NCBI GenBank assembly: GCA_002682825.1
Contig: NOKP01000016.1
Location: forward strand, 1,453,660 to 1,517,659
Origin: Neonectria sp. B-13
Taxonomy: Eukaryota > Ascomycota > Sordariomycetes > Hypocreales > Nectriaceae
Direction of reading: 5' to 3'
Length of the DNA stretch: 64,000 nucleotides
Below, piece by piece: positions 32,874 to 45,086 of the stretch. Position numbers and translations under genes: made by a program. Every line of letters starts with the position of its first letter. Within the stretch, counting starts at the first letter, position 1. The notes below the pieces were generated by a model. The model had not been told where the DNA came from and did no database searches. It saw nothing but the letters and a program-made list of their open reading frames with translations.

Positions 32874-34391
32874 ATGGCTGTCCTCGAGTACATCACCGCC
32901 CACACGGGCGTCGCAGCCGTGGGTGTCGGCGTCAAGGCCCGCTGGATCCCCGTCAAAGATCTGCCGACGACTCCCCTCCAGCAGGGCGCCGTCGCCATCA
33001 TCTTCCTCATGACCTTCCTTGCCTTTACCGTCTGGGCCATCCGCATGTATTCGCGGGTAACCACCAAGCAGATCGGACTTGGTACGTGCTCAATTCGGGA
33101 CGAAGATCAATCCTGCTTCGGATCTGATCGCGCAAGACAAGCGGCACTTGGCTAACCTTCCCTACGTTCTCTAGATGACTGGCTTACAACCGCCGCCATG
33201 GTTCGTCAAAGTTTCATCTCTTACTTCCCGTAGCCGTGCGCTGATTAGTACCTGCAGGCCTTCTCGCTGGCATTGGTTGTTCCCAACTACATGTGTAAGG
33301 CAAGCTGAATCTCACGATAACCTCACGTCGCTGACACTCGCCCGCTCGCAGTCTTCAAGTACGACTACACCGGGTTTCCTACCAAGACCCTGCCCGACAC
33401 TTACGACGTCGAGCCGGTCCTGTTCTGGAACTGGATCATGCAGGTCCTCTACAATCCGATCCTAGCCTTGATCAAGTCCTCGATCCTCTACTTCCTGCTC
33501 CGGCTAGGAGGTCACCGTCAGAGCATCCGATGGGCTATCTACGCCCTCAACGCCTTCAACATTGCGCTCGCGACTGCCATTTTCCTTACTGTCCTTTTCC
33601 AGACCATCCCGATCAACGCATACTGGGACCTTTCCGTCAAGCGAACGCGACAGATTGACGGACCCATGTTCTACATCTCCACGGCCATCGTCACCATCGT
33701 TACTGATTTCCTCGTGCTGCTCATTCCGTTTTGGGTTTTCCTGGGACTGCGAATGCGCCTTGCCGCCAAGATCGGTCTGATTGTCGTGTTCCTTATCGGT
33801 GGCGTGTCAGTATACCCAGAACTCCGCGACAGTCTTGAAGAGTGTGGTCTAACTTTGTTCGTGTAGTGTCACCGTTGTTGCCATCGTCCGCGTCAACGAA
33901 TTGCGCAAGAAGTTCTACGACAACGATCCCAACTACGACTCGAGAAACACGCTCGGAGACACGTTGAGCAGCATTGAAGTCAACCTGGCCATCATCGCCT
34001 GTTGCGGCCCTGCTCTCCGCCCGCTATTCCGGAGAATGTTCCCTGGTCTGTTTTCCAACAAGAGCAGCAACGACAGAGACTACAACACGCCGAACTACGG
34101 CACTGGTACTGGCGGAAGAATCACGGTTACGAACGGAACATTCCCTCTCAAGGACATGCACACTGGCAAGACCCATACGGAGATCCGCGGCCACTCACCG
34201 AATGAGAGCGAAGAGGAGATTATGACATACAACGGCATCATCCGAACCACAGCTGTAAGTAGCTCATTTTGCATCGCGCTGTCGTGTACCTGCTTGCTAA
34301 CCACCAATAGGTCAACATCAAGTACGACCAGGCGACGTTGGACGGCGGGGACTCGAATAACGACTTCCCAGATCCTGTGAGGCCGCGTTAA
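32874..34391 (+). CDS. Rhodopsin-domain (Pth11/SAT4-like) seven-helix membrane protein
   Basis: Six exons: 32874-33081, 33175-33200, 33258-33294, 33352-33805, 33867-34254 and 34311-34391, 397 residues. The reconstructed protein has seven hydrophobic segments, starting with AVAIIFLMTFLAFTVWAIRM, then the family hallmark DDWLTTAAMAFSLALVVPNY in the second helix (spread over exons 2 and 3), NPILALIKSSILYFLLRLGG in the third, FQTIPINAYWD, and FYISTAIVTIVTDFLVLLIP. Exon 5 restores LIGGVVTVVAIVRVNELRKK. The tail is cytosolic and Ser/Thr/Asn-rich. The family, often called integral membrane or SAT4-like proteins, is related to Pth11 GPCR-like proteins; this member lacks an N-terminal CFEM domain. Most members have no known ligand. 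Donor sites for introns 2 and 4 (GTTCGT, GTCAGT) are non-consensus, so those junctions are the least certain. Confidence 0.88.
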
Positions 34392-35959
34392 GCTTAATGA
34401 AAAGTGGATAATCCTCGATTCCTTAGATCGATAGTCTGGAGCAGTCCCCGGATTTTTATGGAGGACGGTCAGGCGTAATTTCCCCCGCATTGATCGTCTA
34501 GCTTGTTGTCGCACAACGGGCAGCACGGTGATGCTATGCTATGTACATTATGATGAGGAAAAGTCTGGTAGAAGCCGTCAATGTGTATGACGTAGAATAA
34601 TTATAATTTTCTCAATGCACGATCGTATACCCATGTTAATTGTCATGTCTGATTCTTACAGTTACGAGTCACGACTCACGAGAGCGTAAGTCGCGTCTCG
34701 TCCTCGATCCGTTCCACAATGAAGATGCCATCATGTCCCCACCCACTGTCTTCTCTCTACTTGATGGACATGATGCTAGCTATCACCTAGATTCTCCCTT
34801 TTTCGCTTCATCAACCGCTTATCGGGAACCCTGATCCTGATGAGATATAGCGAGTCCCACCTGCTTGAGTGGTGTCACGTGGTGATAAACGAAGATGACG
34901 GCCAAGCAGATCATTTGCGAGCAATGCGATTGGGTGTTAGGAATAGAGTTAGGATGAGGAATACTAACTAGGTGTTAGGGACAGGACTTGGGTGACAGGG
35001 TTAGATCATGTAAAGCTTTGATAGAAAATAATGATACAGCGAGGTGTGTTTTAATGTTTCTCTCCGATCTCGATTCAGTTGCATCAAGTCATACAAGTAA
35101 TCAGTCTGTCATATGGTTAGAAAACAAGTCACTCATCTATGTCCATTCATTTTGTAAACTCATAGTTCAAACCCTTCACGTGTGATGTTGTTTTGTTGTG
35201 AGAATTGCCCTTGAGTTCATTCTGTATTGATGATGGTGCTATCCTAACACCGCCACTCAAATATTTGCATTGCCCATATATTCAAACAGAAGATCTCGGC
35301 GTCAATACAACACGGCACATTTCCTTTCCAAGCGCCGCTCTATTACACTCGACCTTTTGTGCCTGTGATGCTTCTTATCTTTTTCGCGGTCTAGCTCTAG
35401 GGTAGGCCACTCTCGAAACACTGCTACTCACCTCGTTTAAAACCCGGGGTCTGCGGGTCCCGGTATCTGCGTCACCAACAGGCCTGATAAGGCCTAATCA
35501 AGACACGAAAGCTTTATCTCTTGGCACTTCGAGGCTTGCCCCCGGCCTAGGGCGCAGCAGCGAATCTTGGTAGAGCGCTGATAAGCAGCTTGGACCAGTC
35601 CGAGGCCGCCATTCGCAGATTAGGTGTGTGTTGCTTATCTCGACTCCGATTCACGCCTAGACACCGTGCTTGTGTCTCCGCCTCCCAATGCCTTTCCTGG
35701 CCTGTGGGGCGATTTAGAGAACATGCCAAGCAAAAAGACGGTGTTGTTGGTCGGTAAAGGAGACTTGGGCGAGGTTGTCTGAGATGTGTACGACGTGGAC
35801 GAGACCAGGTATAAGTATCCGGCTTCCCTGCGTCTCTTGGCTTGTTCCCACCTGACAGCATAAGTGGAACAATTCAAGTGGACTATCCAGACATCCTCGG
35901 TCGATCAGGACCTTCAAAGCCAATTGAGGCTCGGAATACAGCACTTCATCAAGACCATC
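34392..35959. other. Intergenic stretch; ammonium transporter promoter
   Basis: No gene is supported. AT-rich sequence with reiterated GTTAGG-type motifs near 34938-34985, followed by the GATA cluster listed separately. Confidence 0.5.
35374..35640. promoter_or_regulatory. GATA-element cluster upstream of the ammonium transporter
   Basis: Five GATA cores occur within 270 nt: CTTATCT (35374-35380), TGATAAG (35485-35491), TTTATCT (35513-35519), TGATAAG (35579-35585) and CTTATCT (35634-35640), 320-590 nt before the start codon. Clustered HGATAR sites are the known mark of AreA/NIT2-controlled nitrogen genes. Binding is inferred. Confidence 0.6.
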
Positions 35960-37661
35960 ATGGCGGAGATCACCCCCGTCACCGAGTGGCCCGACTACGC
36001 CGTCGACCCTCAGGGAGGCGATCCCATCACCCAGGACCTCAATGCCCTATACGACAAGGTATGCCAAGTTCGACTTCATACTCACAGTCAAACCCCGGGA
36101 TATAGCTGACGAGTTGAACCTCAAGGGCGATCTATGCTGGCTGCTGGTTTGCACTATCCTTTGCTGGCAGATCACCCCGGCGATTGGCTTTTTATATGCT
36201 GGCATGCATCGCCGTAAGTCGGCCATGACCATGATCCTGCAGTCGTTGTTCTGCGCCTGCGCCTGCGGTATTCAGTTCTGGGTTTACGGCTACTCGCTGT
36301 ATCAATCTCGAACCACGAACCCGATCCTGGGCGATCTTTCCCTTGCCGGCCTCCACAACGTTCTCGCCGCTCCGTCGCTTGCCAACACCGACATTCCTGA
36401 CATCCTCTGTACGTCACATCGACCCCTGGGAGTGGTATCGCTTCTCGTGGCTAACCATAATTCCGTGTAGATGCTGCTTTTGGCTTCACTTTCGTCACGG
36501 CCACCGCCATGATCTTGGCAGGAGCTATGCTGGAGCGCGGCAGACTCTGGCCCAGCATGGTGTTTCTTCTTTGCTGGACCACATTCGTCTACTACATGTA
36601 AGCAACAACCACTGCCCTCATAGAATACACTTGCTGATCGTGTATTTCCTCTGAAGCCTCGCCTACTGGGAGTGGAACCCTAGCGGCTGGCTGTTCAAGC
36701 TCGGTCTCTACGATTTCGCCGGCTCTGGCCCCGTGCACATCGCCAGCGGCTTCGGCGCCCTCGCCTGGTCCTTCATGCTGGGTCCTCGCCTCACGGACAA
36801 GGCGGCCGAGTCCAAGAGGGGCGGCGTGCACTTCAAGCCGCACAACCCACTGCTCATGTGCATCGGCACCGTTTTTATCTGGTTCGGCTGGTTCGCCTTC
36901 AACGGCGCCAGCACCGCTAACCTGAGCCTGCGATCCATCTACGTTGTCGTCAACACCAACCTTGCGGCCTGTGGCGGCGGCATCGGCTGGGTTCTGCTTG
37001 ACTACATCTACACCAAACGGTTTAGCTTAACCGGGTTCTGCTCTGGCATCATTTCTGGTCTGGTCGGAATCACCCCGGCTGCGGGCTTCGGTAGGCTGTC
37101 CCTGTTGTGCTACTGTGATTGACTCACTCATGCTGACTTGTCCCAGTTCCTGTCCAAACATCGGCGCTGATCGGGTTCCTGACGTCAATTGTCTGCTTCT
37201 ACACTGCCAAGTACAAGTACCTCCTCTCGGTCGACGACGGCCTCGACATCTTCGCCATCCACGGCGTCGGTGGCTTCTTCGGTGACGTGCTGACGGGCCT
37301 GTTCGCTGCGCAATTCGTGCCCGCTCTCGATGGCGTCAGCGGCGATGCGTACGCGGGAGGCTGGTGGAACCACAACTGGCGTCAGCTCGGTCTGCAGCTC
37401 GCCGGTGCCACGACATGCGCCGTGTGGTCCTTTGTTGTCTCATGCATCCTGCTCTTCATCATCAACCGAATCCCGGGCCTGCACATCCGCGCCAGCGAGG
37501 ACAGCGAGATCAAGGGTCTGGACTTTGCCTATCTCTCCGACATGGACTGGGAGGATCAGCTTATGAGCGACCAGAGCATGACCATGACCGAAGGCGTTGC
37601 GCGGGGGTCTGGCTCATTCAAGGGTCCTTCACCGGTGGTTGAGGAGACCAAGAAGGATTGA
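35960..37661 (+). CDS. Ammonium transporter (Amt/Mep family), with a frame problem at intron 1
   Basis: Five exons are proposed: 35960-36058, 36106-36408, 36471-36597, 36657-37090 and 37147-37661. Eleven helices can be followed. Amt hallmarks: WQITPAIGFLYAGMHRRKSA, LYDFAGSGPVHIASGFGALA with the Asp and first pore His, IWFGWFAFNGAST, and GLDIFAIHGVGGFFGDVLTG with the second pore His. The product should carry ammonium into the cell. The tail after HIRASEDSEIKGLDFAYLSD is cytosolic. Problem: exon 1 ends in phase 0 at AAG|GTATGC, and the obvious acceptor (ATATAG|CTGACGAG) leaves the downstream frame off by one base. A missing G after the AG would repair it. Otherwise translation from the ATG at 36042 reading through the intron gives an intact transporter with another N-terminus. 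It could be a sequencing error, a real lesion or a different start. GATA sites lie upstream. Confidence 0.88.
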
Positions 37662-38723
37662 TTAGTCGTTGATGGTTTTAGTGTAGCGAGCGAGGCGGAT
37701 TGGTGTGACGCCTATAATTATTTATTGAATCCAGGTTCATATCTTCAAACTTGCAGCCTTGTAGCACGTAAAGCGAGTGTGAATTACAACAGAGTCTTGC
37801 TAGGGGCATAAGGGCTAATGCATAAGGTATGATGTAAATCACTAAAGTCGTTAATTATATGTATGTATTTCGTCAGTGGCTCCCTTGCAGCCTATTGAAA
37901 CAGACAAGCTTAGGCATGCATTGATTTGAGCTACGAGTAAGCAACACTCTCACACAGAGGCCTCCTGGGGTGGCTATAAGCTATAACAATAGAGTATCGG
38001 GATCTGACAGGCCTGCCCACTGTCGTCCAGCCGCACAACAAGCTTGTTTTAGCTGCATGGCAAAGCCAGGATCCACCGGAGCCGCCGGATTTCCCATCCA
38101 CGTCCAGCACCGTCACGTTGTGCGACTTGTGGCTCTCGTCTTGGGCTCAACGGGGCCCGGTGGTTGTCTCTGGAGTCTGGACGAATGGAATCTTGCCTGG
38201 AATCAATGACGAGCTCATCCGAGGCTTCCAGGCCCTTGTTCCCTCGCCCTCATACGAGCGTCGTTATCACTGCTACGCCCAAGTGGGGGTGGTGCGGCAC
38301 CTCCAAGATTATCTGGATTTGGTTAGCATGTCCAACACGCCGCGCAAGGATTCAACCACACTCACAATCTCGTGGCGCATCTCTATCTTCGTCACGCCCA
38401 ATCATCTGCCGCGAGATGCTGTTGATCTCACGTCGTCGTCAACCATCTCCCCCGCGTTTCGTCCCAGCGTCTAACCCGAACAAGTAACAGTTTCCTGGCT
38501 TTGAGTTCCCGTGCCCCCCTTATCCTAACATGCCCTGCTTTGGTCGTGATAGACGGCGGCCCTCTGTAGATTGGCCCGTCTGGCAGCCCTCCGTTGAATC
38601 GTATCTTTTGGTTGGCTCGCTCCTTGCTGTTGGCAGTACGCATAAAGAAGCTAGTTGCTGTCTGCTCATACGATTACGTTCCTGAAACCCATCCGCCGTT
38701 ATCTCCACCCGCCACTAACCACC
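37662..38723. other. Intergenic stretch; no gene detected
   Basis: 3' flank of the ammonium transporter and promoter of the first DUF3445 gene. Short open frames (for example 38118-38474) show no family features. Confidence 0.45.
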
Positions 38724-40277
38724 ATGCTCGTTCTCTCTGAAATTGCCCATCTCAGCTTGGGCCCTGCCATTCTTGGCGTTTTCTTGTGCTTGGGCGCCTT
38801 CTCGTTCGTCTACGCCCTAGTCCACAACCGGAAATTCTTCAGCCAGATCTCCTCCCGTCTGGCCTCGACGTCTAAGCCCACGCAGTCCAAAAAGGGCATC
38901 GAAGCAGAATATGTGAAGGTATTCCCGCCTTCACAGCGTGCAGAGCTTCCCGGTGTCGCCCCGGGGCTGTCCACTCTCAGCACACTCGACTTGTCCAAGG
39001 CGCCGAAAACTGCAATTCTCAAGTTGGACGCCGACTACCGAGTCGCCAACCCATTCACCTGTGTGTTCAGTGGCTTCACTGTCGGCGAGGTTAGGGGCCT
39101 AGGCAACTTTCCCAACTACGCAGCACTGTCTGGTGTTCCTCCGCCATCGCCGGTCAAGAACTTTAACATCGATACTGCTACGGCACGACCTTATCGACCA
39201 TTCAGATGGGCCTACCATCAGACCATGTGTATGTGGCAGCCACCAATTTCAGAACACGAGCTAACACATGATTTCTATAATGCAGCCTACAAGAAGCTGG
39301 AACCTGACTTTTGGATCGAACTTGAGAGCACCTACCGAGAGCGAATTCGACAACGCCAAGACCTCTATGCCAAGCATGGTAAAGCGGTGCTGCAATCACT
39401 GCCCGGCTCTGAGCTGGCTTGCAAAGAGCTCATGGAAATGGTTCTGCAGTTCATCTGTCAACGATACCCCCAGCAATTCGAGGTTATCGGCAACACTTTC
39501 GTGAATCACATTCTTGGTACCAAACAGGATATCGGGGAAATGGACCCCCTTGTTGTCCTCCTCAACAACGTTCCTGAAGATTTTGCGATGACGTTGCGAG
39601 ACCCCGATACCGGCCGATATGTTCTGCGAGCTGGTGTTATTTGCTCGTCCGTTGGGTGGAAGCTTGAGGAGAAGATGGGGCTTGGGCTACCTGCCATTCA
39701 TCGCACCGTTCCCGATTACAAGGAGAAGATGGAGTTCAGCATGGACCGGTAAGTCTTCAAGTGACATATCCACCAAGCAACTGAACACATTACTGACGTG
39801 TGTAGCTTCTTCACCAAGATGCCGGCTGGGAGCCCAATCCAGAGAGGATCTTGGGGTCTTGAAATCGGGCAACCACTTTACCTACCGGCCGACCATCCCG
39901 ATTTTGGCCACCGCGAGACCCAGAACCCATCGTTGAAGCCCGAAGATCTCAACCTACGCGTCGACTGGCAGACGTTGCGCCGGCTGCCCCTTTCCGGCGC
40001 CATCGTCTTCAGTTTCAAAGCGCTCTTCACCCCTCTCTCGGAGTTTCAAAACGAGCCTTACATCCCTTCCATCGTTCTCAAGGTTCTCAACGAAGGCAAG
40101 GAGAACCTCATGAAGTATAAGGGCACTTGGCACGTGGAACACGTGGCGAAGCCTGCCTTGGAGAGATATGAGAGGTTTCAAATCGAGCAGGGCTTGATAG
40201 AGAAAGACTGGAACGTTCAGACTTTGGATGAAAGCCCGTTCTTCCAAGGATGGGAGAGGAAGTGGAGATTGGAATAA
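38724..40277 (+). CDS. DUF3445 protein 1: heme-dependent oxidative N-demethylase-like, membrane-anchored
   Basis: Three exons: 38724-39228, 39286-39748 and 39806-40277, 479 residues. The first intron is 57 nt, in frame and without a stop, so it can be mistaken for coding sequence; its GTATGT donor, CTAAC branch and CAG acceptor mark it as an intron, and splicing gives WAYHQTMSYKKLEPDFWIEL. An N-terminal hydrophobic anchor (about residues 10-32) is followed by the DUF3445 fold: FRWAYHQTM, IELESTYRERI, VPDYKEKMEFSMDRFF and LRRLPLSGAIVFSFKALFTP. DUF3445 proteins (bacterial DmmA and relatives) bind heme and oxidatively remove a methyl group from dimethylamine or similar amines, giving formaldehyde. 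The fungal substrate is unknown. It is paralogous to the gene at 48650 and convergent with a Zn2Cys6 regulator. Confidence 0.85.
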
Positions 40278-40847
40278 GTGACTGGAGGTCGCTCGGAACG
40301 AATTTATGATGAGATGTTGAAATGTATTGGGAGCATACATCGTCCAAGGTGGCGTTCGATAGGATGTATGTTGATGATATAATGTCAGTTACTGTGTGCA
40401 CGGCATTCTTGAAGAGTAAATAACGAAGCGCGAGAAGAGAAGAAAGGAAACATGATATTTCAAATCATAATCACAAGTGATAAAGGCCGTTTGTAAAACA
40501 ACTTTCGTTGTTTTGCCCCCTGTGAGGCAATATCTACCACAATGATAACTAGTTTGTTGAATCAACTGCAGTGGCTTTGCCGAGTCAGACTTTAACGTGC
40601 GATCTATTCTCATTGAGTACGTAATCAATAACATAGTTTCGGGCACATATAGGAGTCAATGATCGATAGCAAAGACGGATAGGTCAACAAGTGTGGGTAT
40701 GTGACTGATCTCATGTTCTCGTTGATTTCCGTACCTAGATACACTATATAACGCCTATCTCATTTGAAAGCAGGCAAAAGATGGCGAATATCCCCCAAAG
40801 CACCTTGTCCAGGTAATTCCCAGTCCCTCACAACCAACGTGACAGTC
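40278..40847. other. Convergent intergenic region
   Basis: AT-rich 3' flanks of DUF3445 gene 1 and regulator 1. No gene seen. Confidence 0.5.
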
Positions 40848-43051
40848 CTATCCCATTATCGTTTCCCAGCCGTTCTCAATCATAATATCCATCCAAAACA
40901 CCGAATCATGCGAACCATCGGGGCAGTCCACTCCAGGAATAACTGAAGACAACGCATCCATCTTCCTCCATATTTCTTTGACCACGAAAATGCACTGCCT
41001 GTGAGGTTTCGGCGGAAGCAGATGAGCTAGTGTTTCCAAGCGGCCCAAAACCATACCCCGAGCACGCAAGACCTCAACAGCCTTCAGAGACATCTCTGGC
41101 ATAAACTCGCATGCGCCGTTCTCAGCGCATTGAGACTGGAGCTCAGCAGGTAGACCGGTCTCGGGGCCTTTCGATTGCGGCACGCGCAGCTCACTGCCGC
41201 AAGCAACGAGCAAGAATGGCTGGAATGCACGGGTCCCGGACTCAACGGGGACCTGCTGAAACAGCTCTAATATGTTCAGAGCAAACATGGTCAGCCAGCT
41301 GCCGAGGTCGTGACGCGATGGGTTGTGCGCTGAATACCCCCTGTCGTTGTCCCAGGGCGTCGCGTGGCGGCACACAAGGTCGAAGAAGGGCTGGATGTCA
41401 GGAGCCAGGTCTGAAGGCGGCGACTGTAAGCGCTGCCAGAGGATATCCGGGAAGATGCGGTAGAGTTGTAAAAGGCCGACGAGTCTGTATATCTGGGCCA
41501 GCTTGACCAGGTGCTGAATCGGGGTGTTGCCGTCCGCTGGGTTGATGATTTGGTCCTCGGATGGAAGAGACAGTTGCAACAGACGGCCTTCAAGCTCAAA
41601 TGCCTTCATGATGCTGTTCTGCAGCCGGTCTATATGGCCCTGAGTTATGGTGACTGGCAACCGGGCGTGTTGCCTTTGTGATCGGACAAGGTGGCCGATG
41701 TCGCAGAGAACCTTCTGCACCTCGTGTCCAACGCCAGTCCAGGGATGAGGAGCCTGCATATTAGCAGAAGGGAGCTGTACTGGTCCCAGTCTATTTCGTT
41801 AGTCGTTGCCAGATAATGGTTGTGAAAATCAACTCACAATGGATTGGCCCACATCTGATAGGACCCCATTCGAAAGTCATCAACGACGTACGACAGCAGC
41901 ATTTGCCAGTAGACCAAAGACTCGTGAAAGAATCTGTAGTTGTTGCTGTTCTCCAGAAAATACGCTCTCGCTGTTGCCCTTTGCATGCGGTTCTGGAAGG
42001 AGTTGAAGAGCGAAACACCGCTGTCTGTTGGATTATGCCAACTAGCAGATGCTCCAATCATCAGCAAGGCCAACAACGAGGTCTCGTCGCAATCATCGTT
42101 GGCCATCAAGAGGGCAACCGTTTCCCGGCGGTACTCTTTTCCTATAGGCCCGAGGGAGGGATAGAGATCCTCCAGGCCTGTTGCAGCCATGCTCTGCATC
42201 GCGCAGTAGATAAGACGAGACTGGCCCCAGAGGCGTCCGACCAGCGATCGAAAGGGATTCATTCCCCCGTCGTAGACCGAGAAGCTCCTAGCCGTCTCTT
42301 GAAAGTAAAAGTCGGACAGTATTGTGGTGGAGTCGGTGAGTCCGGCTAAGATGGTAGAAGCGAGCGGAGAGACGAGGGTTTCCTCATCGTCTTGCCCGAG
42401 CTCCTTGACCTGAATTGATTTAGGGCTATCCAGAGGAAGAAGATGAATTTCTCCATCGGGTGACTCTTCAGGAATGCTCTGTTCGAAGTCATGGCCTGCG
42501 TCGATGCGGAGCCACGGCATCGACTGGGGATTTTGTTGTCCCCCGACAGCCAGCATTTGCTGAGACCCAGGAAAGGCAAGCGTCGCCAGGTCGCCGAGCC
42601 AGTCGTTCACATCGAAGTGCGAACCGCCCATACGATGAATGGAGGGGGGAATCAAGTCGCTGGTCGAATCCGCGAGGCTGTCTTCGGCGATGGATATGAG
42701 GTTGTCTGAGTCTGCAGGAAGCATGGATGACCTCGACGGACTCGATAGGTGAGTTTCCTGAGGAGTGGCTTCATACTCGGAGTGAAACTCATGTTTTCTG
42801 GACCATTTGATGACTTTTTGATAGCCGGGGCATTGCTTTCTGGCCCTCACGCAGCGTCCACAAGCGGGTCGCTGCTCGTCACATTTCATCTATGTTTGAG
42901 TTAGAGACCGTTATGTATAAAGAAATACATGCGATGGAACATTGTCGGATTGACAATGTCCCTGTTTATTAAACTAGGTATGTAATACGGTACGTACGTG
43001 CTGGCTCTTGCATCTTGTACAACCACTTCGAGATCGCGATCCGCGAGGCAT
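40848..43051 (-). CDS. Zn(II)2Cys6 transcription factor 1 (paralogue of the regulator at 45087)
   Basis: Three exons on the reverse strand: 43051-42998, 42889-41838 and 41790-40848, 682 residues. The zinc cluster is split by the first intron: MPRGSRSRSGCTRCKSQH on exon 1, then MKCDEQRPACGRCVRARKQC on exon 2, with regular spacing C-x2-C-x6-C-x6-C-x2-C-x6-C. A Gln/Ser-rich linker and the regulatory domain of the Fungal_trans_2 type (ARCA-like regulators) follow. The third exon contains PHPWTG, TPIQHLVKLAQIYRLVGLLQ, LYRIFPD, SGTRAFQP and ends FWMDIMIENGWETIMG. The same blocks in the same order are in the regulator at 45087, so the two are paralogues. They are transcribed away from each other across a 2-kb shared region. 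The neighbouring DUF3445 gene is the obvious candidate target, by position only. Confidence 0.9.
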
Positions 43052-45086
43052 GCTGCAGCAACGTGGGGTGATGTCATGGGCGAATCCGAAACGAGGGGGA
43101 GGACTGATAGACGGATGCTATGGGAGGACGAGCCAAGGCAAATAGTACTGCGTTGCACAGCACCAGCGTCGTCCTCCTCTGGCCTGATCAAAACACCCTG
43201 GCTCTTAGATAAGGGGCAGAATAGCGGGGAGCCCAGGAGAGGGGGCAAGTGAAGAAGAGCAGAGCAGCGACAACGGCAGCGCGAGATAAGGGACAGACTT
43301 CGTCAGAGCAGCAAAGTGTTCGTCCTCGTCCAAGGTCGATAGGGGCCTTGCATCATAGTTGATAATCCCTCGGGCTGTCACTGGCCCGGCTTCTGGCGGC
43401 CGTCCGCTATCTGCTTCCCCACATTGAGGCCCAGGGATCGTCGGCCAGAGCTATGCCGCATCGGGGCCGCTTTCCCGGCGGGTCTCTGCCGCGGACGGGG
43501 GACTGGGGAAGAGGATCCCTGGGTGTGTACGATCGGGCAATTGATACTTCGTGCGGACATGCGTCGCGCTGGATGCTCGGTATCGATGATCACGCGGGAG
43601 CGAGAGGGATGCGTTGCGCGCTGGGATATAACTTCGGCGGCAGACCGGGATTGGGTTCTGCGGAATCACTCTGTTTTCTCTGCAACCCCTTCGCAGACGC
43701 TCGAGGCAGGATGTCGTTTACTCGCGGGTCAGCAGAGACCAACCGCACCATGTGCCCTCTGTTATATGTATCCGGATAGTCTACGGCACTAGGACAACAG
43801 TATCCTTCGGCAAGTTCTACGCAATCCCAATCCGAATCCGAATCCCACGTGCCGTTGCGCTCAGGTCGCACGCTGTTCCCCGCACATTCCGGACCCTGCT
43901 CTGCTCCCGCTCCGGCCCCAGCTTCACCCGTTGGCTTTGGTCTTGGCTGTGCAGGGTCAGCCCGAATGTCCCGCGAGCCATGTCCTGGAGCAGAGCGATA
44001 CAGGCCGAGATATAAGTCGATGTGAAGGTGAAGGTGAAGAAAGGCCCGGTAGTCTGTCGGAATGCAACCCCGAATCTGCCCCGATGAAAGGCCGGCCGTC
44101 GTATCCCTCCTCCGAGCGTCAGCGAAACAACACTGGTCGATAGGTTGCCACGCTGTCGGATACAAGGTGTTGCAATCCTCTCAAGTCCCGACTCTTGCTT
44201 TTGCTTGACCTTACAGCCAACCGATGCTAATCTTTCGTTTCCGTTTCATTATCCACGCTTGCTTGTGCTTGTGTTATCGGTCGCATCCACATTGCAGCGC
44301 ACACTACGGATACTACGGCCGGCGCTCCTTGTCAACGCCTCTTCGCACAACCAAGTGCACGTCTACTATCGCTCGTAACCGCCACTCGATTGAAAACAGC
44401 CTCGTTGATAGAAAGGAACGCGCGTAATCGGCCCCTATTTAACAGCTCTATCTGTGACAGACCCGTGACAGGGAAACACATATTGCGGCTCCTCGGCAGG
44501 CACCAAACACACACTCCTTACAAGGACCCCGTCCAAGCGAGGGAGGGAGGGTCATGTCCGTCTCTATCTGCTGGGACTTGCATGTGGCTCATGGTTGACG
44601 ACGCCACCGGCCTCGTTAGCGACATTATTAGCGCTGGGCTTTTATCACGGCCTTCCATCGAGGCGAAGTGCCGGCGTCGACGAACCACCCGCTGGCCGCT
44701 TATCAGTACCACCCAAACGTCTGGTTCGCTTCAGGCTGAATGGGGAATGGTGAAGCCTTGGAGATAATGTTCATGTACAAGCCGCGCAGTAGCTAAACGC
44801 TTTCCCCGCATTTGCACGCGTTCCGATGCCCGGCAAGATCTCCTGATGCCGTAATTATAAATCGCCCTCCCACGCGTGGCTGCGTGCGACTTGCTGTGCG
44901 TCATGTACGCCAAACACCAGCATTTGACGAGAAAAGGACGCCCTAAACACACCGTATCGCCCTTTGTCTCCTCGTCTCTATCAATACAACGTTGTTCCAT
45001 TCCATCCTCTGCTGCCCAGACATCGTAACTCTAGCCTGCCTACTCACTCCCATCTCACCTCCAACCCCTCTTCAGGGCCCCAAGTC
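43052..45086. other. Shared divergent region of two paralogous regulators
   Basis: About 2 kb between two head-to-head regulator start codons. A reverse-strand open frame of 191 codons (43590-44165) is present but has no supporting features. Candidate elements: a TATA-like AATTATAAAT near 44853-44862, and GATA cores TTTATCA near 44640 and CTTATCA at 44699-44705. Confidence 0.5.

Noticed and set aside
32103..33155. Forward-strand frame of 350 codons
   Set aside because: Runs through the leader, first exon (in another frame) and first intron of the rhodopsin-domain gene; no family features.
27693..34391. Secondary-metabolite cluster around the FAD oxidase
   Set aside because: No polyketide synthase, NRPS, terpene synthase or P450 is present in the window.
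43590..44165. Reverse-strand frame of 191 codons
   Set aside because: No recognisable domain, and lies in the shared regulator promoter; kept only as a note.
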